From the NCBI RefSeq assembly GCF_000799465.1, contig NZ_JUGU01000001.1:1481001-1545000 (forward strand): 64,000 nucleotides of DNA. Reading direction: 5' to 3'. The stretch's first letter is position 1. Every line of letters begins with the position of its first letter. Of this stretch, positions 31,120-39,253 are shown piece after piece. Made by a program: the position numbers and the translations under genes. Below the pieces are notes generated by a model. That model was given only the letters and a program-made list of their open reading frames with translations, did no database searches and was not told the DNA's origin. The stretch comes from Psychroserpens sp. Hel_I_66. GTDB lineage: Bacteria; Bacteroidota; Bacteroidia; Flavobacteriales; Flavobacteriaceae.

Positions 31120-33625
31120 ATTTTCTGTTTTTATTGTCTGCTTGTTAATGTTAATGAGTTGTAAGCCAAAACATGATCTTCCAATTTCTATAGACCTCCA
31201 TGATAATTGGCAATTTAAAGCTGTGAATGATTCAATTTGGCAATCGGCAACGGTACCTGGAAACGTACATTCCGACTTATTAGAAAATGAATTAATCAAG
31301 CATCCGTTTATTGGTGCGAATGAAGATAGCTTGCAATGGATTTCGGAAACCGATTGGGAATATAGAACGCAATTTTCCGTAGATAAAAATATATTACTCA
31401 AAAAACATATCGAACTTAATTTTGAAGGATTGGACACTTATGCTTCGGTATTTTTGAATGATCGTTTAATTTTAGAAACCAATAACGCGTTTAGAGAATT
31501 TACAGTTGATGTCACAAAAAATCTGAAGCTTAAAAATGAACTGCGCATTGTATTTGAACGCACATCCATTTCCGAAGAAAAAGAGAAAGCAAAACTAAGC
31601 TATCAACTTCCTGAAGGCAATCGCATTTTTACCCGAAAAGCGCAGTTTCAATACGGTTGGGATTGGGGACCAAAACTCAACACGAGTGGGATTTGGCGAC
31701 CTGTAACCATAAGTGCTTGGAATGATTTTAAGATTAAAGACACCTTTATTAAAATAAACGAAATTTCTACAGATAATGCAGAATTGTCTTTTGAAATAGA
31801 TTTTAAACTTGGCATAGAAAACATCTTAACATTTGACACTTACGTTGGCGATTCATTGTACAAATCAATCACTTATTTTCCGCCTAAAAACAAAAAAATC
31901 GCTTTACCAATAAATAATATCAATACCGATTTTTTACCAATAGATCACATCAAAATTAAAAACCCAAAACTTTGGTGGCCACACAATTTAGGCGAACCGT
32001 ATTTGTATGCCTTTAAAGTTGTTGTGAGAGACGACAAAACCATTCTTGATAGCATTTCCATAAAAAAAGGATTGCGAACTGTTGAGCTTGTGACAGAAAA
32101 AGATAGTATTGGAGAATCCTTTTATTTTAAAGTTAATAATGTTCCAGTTTATGCAAAAGGTGCTAATTACATTCCGCAAAACAGTATGCAAAACCAAGTC
32201 ACAGATGCTCATTATGAAAATTTATTAAACAATGTTGTTGATGCCAATATGAACATGCTTAGAGTTTGGGGAGGCGGTATTTATGAAAACGACATTTTCT
32301 ACGATCTCTGTGATGAAAAAGGCATTCTCGTTTGGCAAGATTTTATGTTTGCCTGTGCGCTGTATCCTGGAGATGATGCGTTTTTAGAAAATATAAAAAC
32401 AGAGGCACTTCAAAATGTAAAGCGTTTACGCAATCACGCCTCGATTGCACTTTGGTGTGGCAATAATGAAAACTCCGAAGGTTGGCATCGTTGGGGCTGG
32501 CAAGCAGGTAGAAGTGATGAAGAAAAGGATGAGATTTGGGATAATTATCTTAAAGTTTTTGATAGTATTCTTCCAGCAATAGTGAGTAATTATTCAAATA
32601 CCAGTTACTGGCAAAGTTCTCCAAAATACGGACGAGGCAACCCAAAATACAAAACCGAAGGCGACGCTCACGATTGGTGGATTTGGCATGATGGCTATCC
32701 TTTTAAACATTTAGAGGAGAATGTCCCGAGGTTTATGAGCGAGTTTGGATTTCAATCGTTTCCTGGTTATGAAACGATAAGATATATCAACCATAGTGAC
32801 TCAATTGAGATTTCTTCGGAAGGATTTAAAAACCACCAAAAGCATGGTCGTGGATTCCAAATCATTGACAATTACATGAAACGAGATTTCCCCGTTCCTA
32901 CCAATCCGGAAGATTACGTCTATGTGAGTCAGTTACTGCAAGCCCACGGGATCACAACAGGCATCGAAGCCAATCGTCGCGCAAAACCTTACAATATGGG
33001 AACCTTGTATTGGCAACTTAACGATTGCTGGCCAGCGGTTTCGTGGTCGAGCTTGGATTACTTCGGAAATTGGAAAGCTCTGCATTACCAAGCCAAAAAG
33101 AGTTTTGAGAACGTGTTGCTTTCTTCGGAAATTGAAAATAACACGTTAAAAACGCACATTATTAATGATAGTCTATCCAATATAAATAATGAATTAAAAT
33201 TAAAAATTATAGATTTTAAAGGTACAGAACTTTGGAGCGATCAAAAAGCTGTTTCTATTTTAGGAAACTCAAATGACATCGTACATCAATTAAATTTGAG
33301 CACTCTTTCTTTTGATTCATCCCAAACGGTGTTTATTTCAGAAATTGGAAATCACACATCCTACTTTTATTTTGAAAAGCCAAAACATCTAAAATTAGAA
33401 AAAGCTTCAATAGAAAAGACAATTACTAAAACTAATAACGGATTTAAAATCACAATAAAAAGCACCACACTTCAAAAAAACGTGTTTATGTTTTCTAAAT
33501 CAAAAGGTCATTTTAGCGATAACTTTTTTGATTTAATGCCAAATACTGAAATTGAAATTGAATTTAAAACTGATGCTGATAATTTGAAAGATTTGAGGAT
33601 TAAAACATTAAATGATTTAATCTAG
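31112..33625 (+). CDS. Beta-mannosidase (GH2), lipoprotein
   Basis: An 837-residue exo-beta-mannosidase-like glycoside hydrolase. It has a lipoprotein signal (C17 in LMSCKPK), a sugar-binding jelly roll (about 25-205, WQSATVPGNVHSDL), an immunoglobulin-like domain (about 207-325), a catalytic barrel (about 330-690) and C-terminal beta domains. Acid/base E453 sits in WCGNNENSEG and nucleophile E544 in FMSEFGFQS; MLRVWGGGIYENDIFYDLCDEKG is typical of mannosidase-type GH2. It starts inside the end of cutC. With the upstream hexosaminidase it would attack Man-beta-GlcNAc linkages such as the N-glycan core (inference). Confidence 0.93.
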   Translation: MTKFSVFIVCLLMLMSCKPKHDLPISIDLHDNWQFKAVNDSIWQSATVPGNVHSDLLENELIKHPFIGANEDSLQWISETDWEYRTQFSVDKNILLKKHIELNFEGLDTYASVFLNDRLILETNNAFREFTVDVTKNLKLKNELRIVFERTSISEEKEKAKLSYQLPEGNRIFTRKAQFQYGWDWGPKLNTSGIWRPVTISAWNDFKIKDTFIKINEISTDNAELSFEIDFKLGIENILTFDTYVGDSLYKSITYFPPKNKKIALPINNINTDFLPIDHIKIKNPKLWWPHNLGEPYLYAFKVVVRDDKTILDSISIKKGLRTVELVTEKDSIGESFYFKVNNVPVYAKGANYIPQNSMQNQVTDAHYENLLNNVVDANMNMLRVWGGGIYENDIFYDLCDEKGILVWQDFMFACALYPGDDAFLENIKTEALQNVKRLRNHASIALWCGNNENSEGWHRWGWQAGRSDEEKDEIWDNYLKVFDSILPAIVSNYSNTSYWQSSPKYGRGNPKYKTEGDAHDWWIWHDGYPFKHLEENVPRFMSEFGFQSFPGYETIRYINHSDSIEISSEGFKNHQKHGRGFQIIDNYMKRDFPVPTNPEDYVYVSQLLQAHGITTGIEANRRAKPYNMGTLYWQLNDCWPAVSWSSLDYFGNWKALHYQAKKSFENVLLSSEIENNTLKTHIINDSLSNINNELKLKIIDFKGTELWSDQKAVSILGNSNDIVHQLNLSTLSFDSSQTVFISEIGNHTSYFYFEKPKHLKLEKASIEKTITKTNNGFKITIKSTTLQKNVFMFSKSKGHFSDNFFDLMPNTEIEIEFKTDADNLKDLRIKTLNDLI

Positions 33626-33626
33626 T

Positions 33627-33657
33627 GAGATACTAAAACAAGTTCAGTATGACGATC
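33627..33657. repeat. Imperfect palindromic repeat, intergenic copy
   Basis: A 31-base unit between the convergent ends of the mannosidase and prmC, with arms ATACTAAA and TTCAGTAT around ACAAG. It matches the prmC copy (33977-34007) at 26 of 31 positions. It fills most of the 39-base gap between the two stop codons. Confidence 0.75.
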
Positions 33658-33664
33658 TACAAAA

Positions 33665-34534
33665 TCACTTTACGCCTTTGATTATGCGATTCTTACCAAA
33701 CATATCTTTTTTCAATTCTATGTCCTTAAAATTAAATGATTTTAAAAGCTGAATCATTTCCCCTCCCAAATATTCATTGATTTCAAAATATAAGGTCCCT
33801 TTATCTTTTAAGCTATGTTGCGCGAATTCGCAAATCGCCTTGTAAAATTGTAACGGGTTATCGTCTTCTACAAACAATGCCAAATGTGGTTCGTTATTGA
33901 GAACGTTGGGTTGTATTTCGGTTTTTTCTAGATTGCGGACGTATGGTGGATTTGAAACAATTACGTCATAATCTTGAGATGCCGAAACAAGTTCAGCATG
34001 ACAATCGGGATTTAAAATATCATCAAGAATAAAATTAACGTCAACCGCATTTAATTCCGCATTTTGTTTTGCAACTTTTAAAGCATCTTCAGAAACATCC
34101 AACGCGCAAACTTTTGCGTTTACTAGGTATTTTGCTAATGAAATGGCAATACAACCGGTTCCTGTTCCTATGTCCAAAATCTTGAGTGCACTAGAATTTT
34201 GGTTTTTGAAATTTGAAATGACCAAATCAACCAACTCCTCTGTTTCTGGACGAGGTATTAAGGTGTGTTGGTTGACTTTAAATGGGAGTCCGTAAAATTC
34301 GGTTTCACCAATTACATATTGAATAGGTTGCTGTAATTTCAGTTTTGATAAGGCTTCAAATAAGGGTTGCTCCTCCTCTTTCGTTATTGTATAATTTGGA
34401 TGCATCACTAAATGGATACGTTTTATATTTAAATAATGTTCAATGAGCAGGTTGAAAAAGGAGTTGACTTCCTCATTTCCGAAGAGATCATCGAGTTCTT
34501 TATGATAGATATTTAAAATTTCTTTTAAGATCAA
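33665..34534 (-). CDS. prmC: Release factor N5-glutamine methyltransferase, with in-frame repeat insertion
   Basis: PrmC (HemK) methylates the GGQ glutamine of peptide release factors RF1/RF2 using SAM. It is 289 residues with the N-terminal helical domain (1-95), the SAM-binding LDIGTGTGCIAISLAK and the catalytic SNPPYV. Between the DDIL strand and the strand leading to NPPY it carries the peptide CHAELVSAS, which is encoded by a palindromic repeat inserted in frame at about 33977-34007; homologues normally have only a short loop there. The active-site motifs remain intact, so the enzyme is probably functional. Confidence 0.95.
   Translation of the reverse strand: MILKEILNIYHKELDDLFGNEEVNSFFNLLIEHYLNIKRIHLVMHPNYTITKEEEQPLFEALSKLKLQQPIQYVIGETEFYGLPFKVNQHTLIPRPETEELVDLVISNFKNQNSSALKILDIGTGTGCIAISLAKYLVNAKVCALDVSEDALKVAKQNAELNAVDVNFILDDILNPDCHAELVSASQDYDVIVSNPPYVRNLEKTEIQPNVLNNEPHLALFVEDDNPLQFYKAICEFAQHSLKDKGTLYFEINEYLGGEMIQLLKSFNFKDIELKKDMFGKNRIIKGVK
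33977..34007. repeat. Palindromic repeat inserted inside prmC
   Basis: A 31-base unit matching the intergenic copy at 33627-33657 at 26 of 31 positions; arms ATGCCGAA and TTCAGCAT flank ACAAG. On the minus strand it encodes HAELVSAS within PrmC. Between the copies, the third arm pair changes from G-C to A-T on both sides, so pairing is kept. Confidence 0.8.
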
Positions 34535-34545
34535 ATTTTAGGTTT

Positions 34546-35046
34546 TTATTCTTGTTTCAAATCTTTTGTCATCCATATACCACATGAGTAATGACCTGTG
34601 TTTCCCAAAGGTTCGGTACGATGTTTAAATCCAAACTCTTCATAAATATGAATCGCTGCTTCTAAGGTAGGGATGGTTTCTAAATAAACTTGCTCATAGC
34701 CAAAGTCCTTTGCAGCCTCTAGACATTTTTCCATTAATTTTTTTCCAAATCCTTGTCCGCGTAATTTTGATGAAAAATACATTTTTTGAAGCTCACAAAC
34801 GTTACCTCTATAATCTTTAAGTTGCTTGATACCTGCTCCTCCAAGAATTTCGAGACCATTTTCTACCACAAAATAAACAGCACGATCTTCGCTATAGGCT
34901 TCGTTCATAAAAGGAGTTTCGGCATCTTCATAAGCTGTGCCAACCGTTGGTAACCCAAAATCCTTAAAACAGTTTTTAATGACTGCTTCTACTTGCGGAT
35001 TATCCTCTGCCCTAATTTCTCTAATTCTAATCGCTTCGTGACTCAC
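34546..35046 (-). CDS. GNAT family N-acetyltransferase
   Basis: A 166-residue acetyltransferase with the acetyl-CoA binding motif GQGFGKKLMEKCLEAA and the C-terminal strand-helix IYEEFGFKHRTEPLG. The substrate is unknown. It lies 11 bases upstream of the prmC start and is probably cotranscribed; some GNAT enzymes modify ribosome-related proteins, but nothing here shows that. The next gene is divergent. Confidence 0.88.
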   Translation of the reverse strand: MSHEAIRIREIRAEDNPQVEAVIKNCFKDFGLPTVGTAYEDAETPFMNEAYSEDRAVYFVVENGLEILGGAGIKQLKDYRGNVCELQKMYFSSKLRGQGFGKKLMEKCLEAAKDFGYEQVYLETIPTLEAAIHIYEEFGFKHRTEPLGNTGHYSCGIWMTKDLKQE

Positions 35047-35099
35047 TTTATTATCCTATTTTTGTGCTGTGAAGATACAGATAAATCTATTTTAAGAGG

Positions 35100-35564
35100 A
35101 TGAGAAATTTCATTTTATTATTAACACTAAACGTTGTTTTGTTGAGTTGCTCAGTGAATGAAAAGCCAATATTTAAAGGCATTGAGGATGTAGAAGTTGT
35201 AGAATCAAACTCGCAAATGGTGACCTTAAAAGCGATGGCACTTTTTGAAAACCCTAACGATGTTGGTGGCAATTTACAGAGTGAAGACATTGCTATTTAT
35301 GTCAATGACATTAAGTTGGCAAAATTATCTTCGGAAAGTTTTGATGTTCCCGCAAGAAAGGAATTTATAATACCCCTAAAAGTAGATATTAGTACAGATA
35401 GTATTTTAAAAATTAGAGGTACGGAAGCAATCGGTACGATTTTAAACAGTTTGCTCAACAAAGAAATAAAGGTGCAATACAAAGGTGATATCATTTATAA
35501 AACGCTCGGATTTTCCTACACGTATGCTATTGATGAAACTGAAATGGTAAAAATAGACTATTGA
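35100..35564 (+). CDS. LEA14-like (WHy domain) lipoprotein
   Basis: A 154-residue exported protein with lipobox LLSC (C17). The mature part (PIFKGIEDVEVVES, ALFENPNDVGGNL, SFDVPARKEFIIPLKVDI) fits the LEA type 2/water-stress hypersensitive beta-sandwich fold, as in bacterial LEA14-like proteins. Function unknown. Its stop codon overlaps the TTG start of ribD (TTGA), indicating translational coupling. Confidence 0.75.
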   Translation: MRNFILLLTLNVVLLSCSVNEKPIFKGIEDVEVVESNSQMVTLKAMALFENPNDVGGNLQSEDIAIYVNDIKLAKLSSESFDVPARKEFIIPLKVDISTDSILKIRGTEAIGTILNSLLNKEIKVQYKGDIIYKTLGFSYTYAIDETEMVKIDY

Positions 35565-36565
35565 ATTCTCACGAAACCTACATAACACGCTGTATTGAAA
35601 TCGCCAAAAACGGATTGGGAACCACTGCTCCAAACCCAATGGTTGGTGCTGTAATTGTACTTAACAATAAAATTATTGGCGAAGGTTACACGAGTGCATA
35701 TGGTGGTAACCATGCAGAAGTTAACGCGATAAATTCCGTAGAAAATAAAGAATTGCTCAAAAAAGCAACCCTTTATGTGACTTTAGAACCGTGTTCTCAC
35801 TTTGGGAAAACGCCACCTTGCAGTGATTTGATCATCAAACATCAAATATCCACTATTGTAATTGGCTGCCAAGATGATAATGAACAAGTCGCAGGAAAAG
35901 GAATCGCAAAACTTAAAGCTGCTGGATGCGAGGTGACTCTAGGCATTTTAGAAACCGAATGTAAACAACATCACAAACGTTTTTTCACGTTTCATAATAA
36001 AAAGCGTCCTTATATTATATTAAAATGGGCACAAACTAAAGATGGTTTTATCGCTCCTTTAATTAAAGATGAAAAGAAACCTGTTTGGATCACGAATGAA
36101 TTCTCAAGACAATTGGTTCATAAATGGCGAGCTGAGGAGCAAGCGATTTTGGTAGGTACTAATACGGTTTTGGAAGATAACCCAAGTTTAACGGTTAGGG
36201 ATTGGACTGGGAAAAATCCAACTCGACTTGTTATTGATCGTGAGTTGAAATTACCGAAAAGCCATTCAGTTTTTAATGAGGATGCAGAAACGATTTTAGT
36301 ATTAGATAATAACGTTGATTTCAAAAAACCTCTTGCTTTGCAAATTGCTGGTCTTTTACATTCAAAAACCATAAATTCTGTGATAATTGAAGGAGGAGCA
36401 AAAACGCTTCAAACATTTATAGATGAAAACGTTTGGGATGAAGCTCGCGTATTTAAAGGCTCTAAAACATTTAACGACGGTGTCAAAGCGCCAAAATTTA
36501 AAGGAAAGCTTATTTCCGAAGAAAACATAATAGACGATACACTACATATATATGCCAACAATTAA
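35561..36565 (+). CDS. ribD: Bifunctional riboflavin deaminase/reductase
   Basis: RibD carries out the second and third steps of riboflavin synthesis. Its 334 residues hold an N-terminal deaminase with the zinc-binding H51-A-E53 and C78/C87 (EPCSHFGKTPPC), and a C-terminal reductase (about 145-334; KWAQTKDGFIA, GTNTVLEDNPSLTVR, EGGAKTLQTF). The start is a TTG at 35561 whose last two bases form the TGA of the upstream gene; no ATG lies nearby, and family alignment (ITRCIEIAKNGLG) begins a few residues in. The end overlaps the next gene by 14 bases. Confidence 0.95.
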   Translation: MNSHETYITRCIEIAKNGLGTTAPNPMVGAVIVLNNKIIGEGYTSAYGGNHAEVNAINSVENKELLKKATLYVTLEPCSHFGKTPPCSDLIIKHQISTIVIGCQDDNEQVAGKGIAKLKAAGCEVTLGILETECKQHHKRFFTFHNKKRPYIILKWAQTKDGFIAPLIKDEKKPVWITNEFSRQLVHKWRAEEQAILVGTNTVLEDNPSLTVRDWTGKNPTRLVIDRELKLPKSHSVFNEDAETILVLDNNVDFKKPLALQIAGLLHSKTINSVIIEGGAKTLQTFIDENVWDEARVFKGSKTFNDGVKAPKFKGKLISEENIIDDTLHIYANN

Positions 36566-37169
36566 AACCATAATTTTCGATTTTGGAGATGTGTTTATCA
36601 ACTTGGATAAACAAGGCGCTATGCAAAATGCGCATGAACTTTTTGAAGTTGATGAATTGCCAGAAGAACTCGTTGCGATCAATACGTTGTATGAGCAAGG
36701 TTTGATTTCTACGGAAGAATTTCTGGATTTTTATACTGAAAACTTCCCGAAGCTTTCAAAATCTGAAATAATTGATGCATGGAACGTCATACTCAAAGAT
36801 TTCCCAAAAGAGCGCCTGGATTTTATTAAGCAACTTTCCGAAGAAAAACAATACAAACTCATTTTATTGAGCAACACCAATGATTTGCACATCAAATGGA
36901 TTATAGAGAATGTTCCGTTTTTTAATGAATTTAAATCTTATTTTAATGCATTTCACTTATCGCATGAGATTAACCTGAGAAAACCCAATGCTGATATTTA
37001 TGAATTTGTACTTAAAGAAAATCATCTAAAGCCAGAGGAATGCTTATTTATTGACGACACAAAAGCCAATACAGATGCTGCTTCAAAACTTGGAATCCAC
37101 GTTTGGAATATTGACGAAACCAAACAAGATATTATACATTTATTTACTGTTAACAATCATTTATTTTGA
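36552..37169 (+). CDS. HAD-superfamily hydrolase
   Basis: A 205-residue haloacid dehalogenase-like phosphatase: motif I DFGDVFINLD (the nucleophile aspartate is in the IIFDFGD strand), motif II LLSNTND, a helical cap, motif III lysine near RKPNADIY, and motif IV FIDDTKANTDAASKLG. It belongs to the subgroup of small intracellular sugar- or nucleotide-phosphatases such as YihX. In the ribD operon it might be the phosphatase that acts on the RibD product, since that step is often done by HAD enzymes, but this is inference. Confidence 0.88.
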   Translation: MPTIKTIIFDFGDVFINLDKQGAMQNAHELFEVDELPEELVAINTLYEQGLISTEEFLDFYTENFPKLSKSEIIDAWNVILKDFPKERLDFIKQLSEEKQYKLILLSNTNDLHIKWIIENVPFFNEFKSYFNAFHLSHEINLRKPNADIYEFVLKENHLKPEECLFIDDTKANTDAASKLGIHVWNIDETKQDIIHLFTVNNHLF

Positions 37170-38029
37170 TATACCTACTCCTTAGCATCCTTGCTTCTAC
37201 TTGTATTTTCATCATTTTTAAACTTTTTAGTAAATATGGTATAGATACGTTACAGGCTATAGTCATTAATTATTTCACTGCCTGCTTATTTGGTTTATGG
37301 GCTTATGACTCGCCAATAATTGTGAGTGAAATCATAGATTCTAAATGGATTTATGGAGCCATAGGCTTAGGTTTTTTATTTATAGCGATTTTTAATGTGA
37401 TGGCGTTGACAGCTCAGCGCAATGGTTTGTCGGTAGCATCGGTTGCGTCAAAAATGAGCGTGATAATACCAGTGATTTTTGGGATTTATGTTTATAATGA
37501 AAGTGTTGGTTTTCAAAAAATTATTGGTATTTTGATTGCACTTATCGCTGTATATTTAGCTTCTGTAAAACCGAAGACTTCTAAAAATCTCGCTAAAGAT
37601 TTATGGCTACCAATCACCTTATTTTTGGGTTCTGGCGTAATTGATACATCTATTAAATATATAGAAAGCACTTATTTGTCCCAAAATGGGATTCCAATAT
37701 TTTCAGCAACGATCTTTGCTTTTGCTTTTTTGATAGGCGTCACAATTTTAATTATAAAAGCTTCAAAGGAGTCTTTAAAATTTCCGCTTAAAACCTTATT
37801 TGGTGGTGCTATTTTAGGGATTGTAAATTATTTTTCGATATATTATTTGCTCAAGGCACTTAATCATGACACTTTAGAAAGCTCCACATTATTCACTATA
37901 AATAATGTAGCTATAGTCATGATTTCTACACTTTTAGGGCTTATGTTTTTTAAAGAGAAGATTTCAATAACCAATTGGATCGGAATCATTTTAGCAATAA
38001 TCTCTATCGTTATTGTTACTTTAGCATAA
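37166..38029 (+). CDS. EamA/DMT family permease
   Basis: A 287-residue inner-membrane protein with about ten membrane segments in two EamA-like halves (1-133 and 145-287), as in drug/metabolite transporters. The start is a TTG at 37166 in a TTGA overlap with the stop of the HAD gene, the same arrangement as at ribD. Substrate unknown; the ribD-HAD-DMT arrangement makes a flavin or related metabolite worth testing (inference). The next gene begins directly after its stop. Confidence 0.85.
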   Translation: MIYLLLSILASTCIFIIFKLFSKYGIDTLQAIVINYFTACLFGLWAYDSPIIVSEIIDSKWIYGAIGLGFLFIAIFNVMALTAQRNGLSVASVASKMSVIIPVIFGIYVYNESVGFQKIIGILIALIAVYLASVKPKTSKNLAKDLWLPITLFLGSGVIDTSIKYIESTYLSQNGIPIFSATIFAFAFLIGVTILIIKASKESLKFPLKTLFGGAILGIVNYFSIYYLLKALNHDTLESSTLFTINNVAIVMISTLLGLMFFKEKISITNWIGIILAIISIVIVTLA

Positions 38030-38650
38030 ATGGAAATCACAGACAGTTACAAAACAATCACCAAACCCTCTCCCGAAGTACTTTTCAAAGATAGAAACAG
38101 TAAGTTTTTTGGATATGCATTTCCTGTTTCTTCGGAAGATGACGTCAAACAACATCTTGAAGATCTCAAAAAACAACACCATCAAGCAAGACATTGGTGT
38201 TACGCTTATCAATTTGGAAAACTTGAACAAGATTATATTTTTAGGGCAAACGATGATGGTGAACCCAACAATAGTGCTGGAATGCCAATTTACGGACAGA
38301 TACAATCCTTTGAAGTCACCAATGTTCTCATCATAGTTGTAAGGTATTTTGGAGGCACTAAACTAGGAGTTGGCGGATTGATAAACGCATATCGTACAGG
38401 AGCACAAATGGCTTTAGAGGCTTCAAAAATTGTTAAAAGAACAGTAAATATTGAATATGCTATTTCTTTTGAGTATAAAAACATGAATAAAGTTATGAGA
38501 ATTATCAAAGAAAAAAATATTAACGTCATCAATCAAACTTTAGAATTGAGCTGTGAAATTATAATCTCGGTAAGATTAAAAGAAGCACATGCAATATTTG
38601 AAACTTTTGATGCACTTTACGAAATTAACATCAAGAATTTAAACGATTAA
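38030..38650 (+). CDS. YigZ/IMPACT family protein
   Basis: A 206-residue protein with the UPF0029 N-terminal domain, including the signatures ARHWCYAYQFG, NDDGEPNNSAGMPI and VVRYFGGTKLGVGGLINAYR, and a C-terminal DUF1949-like domain. The family is related to yeast Yih1/human IMPACT; its bacterial role is poorly defined. It begins immediately after the DMT permease stop, completing a ribD-HAD-DMT-yigZ operon, and ends 4 bases inside the convergent thioesterase gene. Confidence 0.92.
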   Translation: MEITDSYKTITKPSPEVLFKDRNSKFFGYAFPVSSEDDVKQHLEDLKKQHHQARHWCYAYQFGKLEQDYIFRANDDGEPNNSAGMPIYGQIQSFEVTNVLIIVVRYFGGTKLGVGGLINAYRTGAQMALEASKIVKRTVNIEYAISFEYKNMNKVMRIIKEKNINVINQTLELSCEIIISVRLKEAHAIFETFDALYEINIKNLND

Positions 38651-39057
38651 ATTAGCAGTTTATCTAAAATATAATCTGGACATCTTGTAGGCCTATTCTT
38701 ATTAATATCCATAAATACCAAAACAGAATTTCCTGTCGTTAAAATCTCACCATCTTGATTTGAAATTTCATAATCAAATTCGATTTTTACACCAGGTTTT
38801 TTTACCAGTATAGTTTTTACTTTAATAAGGTCGTCATAACGTGCTGATTTTTTGTAATTTATAGACAACGAAATAACGGGTAACATAACACCTTCATCTT
38901 CCATGTTTTTATATGAAAACCCCATCTTACGCAACCACTCAGTTCTTCCCATTTCAAAATATTGAGCATAGTTGCCATGGTAGACAATTCCCATTTGATC
39001 GGTTTCACCGTAGCGAACTCTAAATTGTATTTCATCTGATTTAGAAAGATTCTCCAT
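38647..39057 (-). CDS. Acyl-CoA thioesterase (4HBT/YbgC-like hotdog)
   Basis: A 136-residue single hotdog-fold thioesterase. The segment RYGETDQMGIVYHGNYAQYFEMGRTE contains the YbgC/4HBT-type catalytic aspartate and the following HGNY; LSINYKKSARYDDLIKV is the central strand pair. It likely hydrolyses an acyl-CoA thioester; chain length unknown. It converges with the yigZ-like gene with a 4-base overlap. Confidence 0.88.
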   Translation of the reverse strand: MENLSKSDEIQFRVRYGETDQMGIVYHGNYAQYFEMGRTEWLRKMGFSYKNMEDEGVMLPVISLSINYKKSARYDDLIKVKTILVKKPGVKIEFDYEISNQDGEILTTGNSVLVFMDINKNRPTRCPDYILDKLLI

Positions 39058-39184
39058 AGTTTTTGATATTTTTTTTGTAATTTCGAAAGGAATTAAACAT
39101 GAGGAAAAATTTCTATAAATTCAACTAAATTTCATTTTTTTATTAAGAAATTTGTTCACATATTTGTCGTGTTAAAATCAATCA

Positions 39185-39212
39185 AGAGAAACTCGAATTT
39201 CTCTTTTTTTTT
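39185..39212 (+). terminator. Terminator-like hairpin in the leader of dnaA
   Basis: A 7-base stem (AGAGAAA at 39185-39191, TTTCTCT at 39198-39204) followed by eight further T residues. It lies about 40 bases before the dnaA ATG, and the previous plus-strand gene ends over 500 bases away, beyond a minus-strand gene. So it may end a short RNA or attenuate dnaA rather than terminate an upstream gene. Confidence 0.5.
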
Positions 39213-39253
39213 CTGAATAATCTAACAACCAAAAATAAAAACTAACTTAGATA

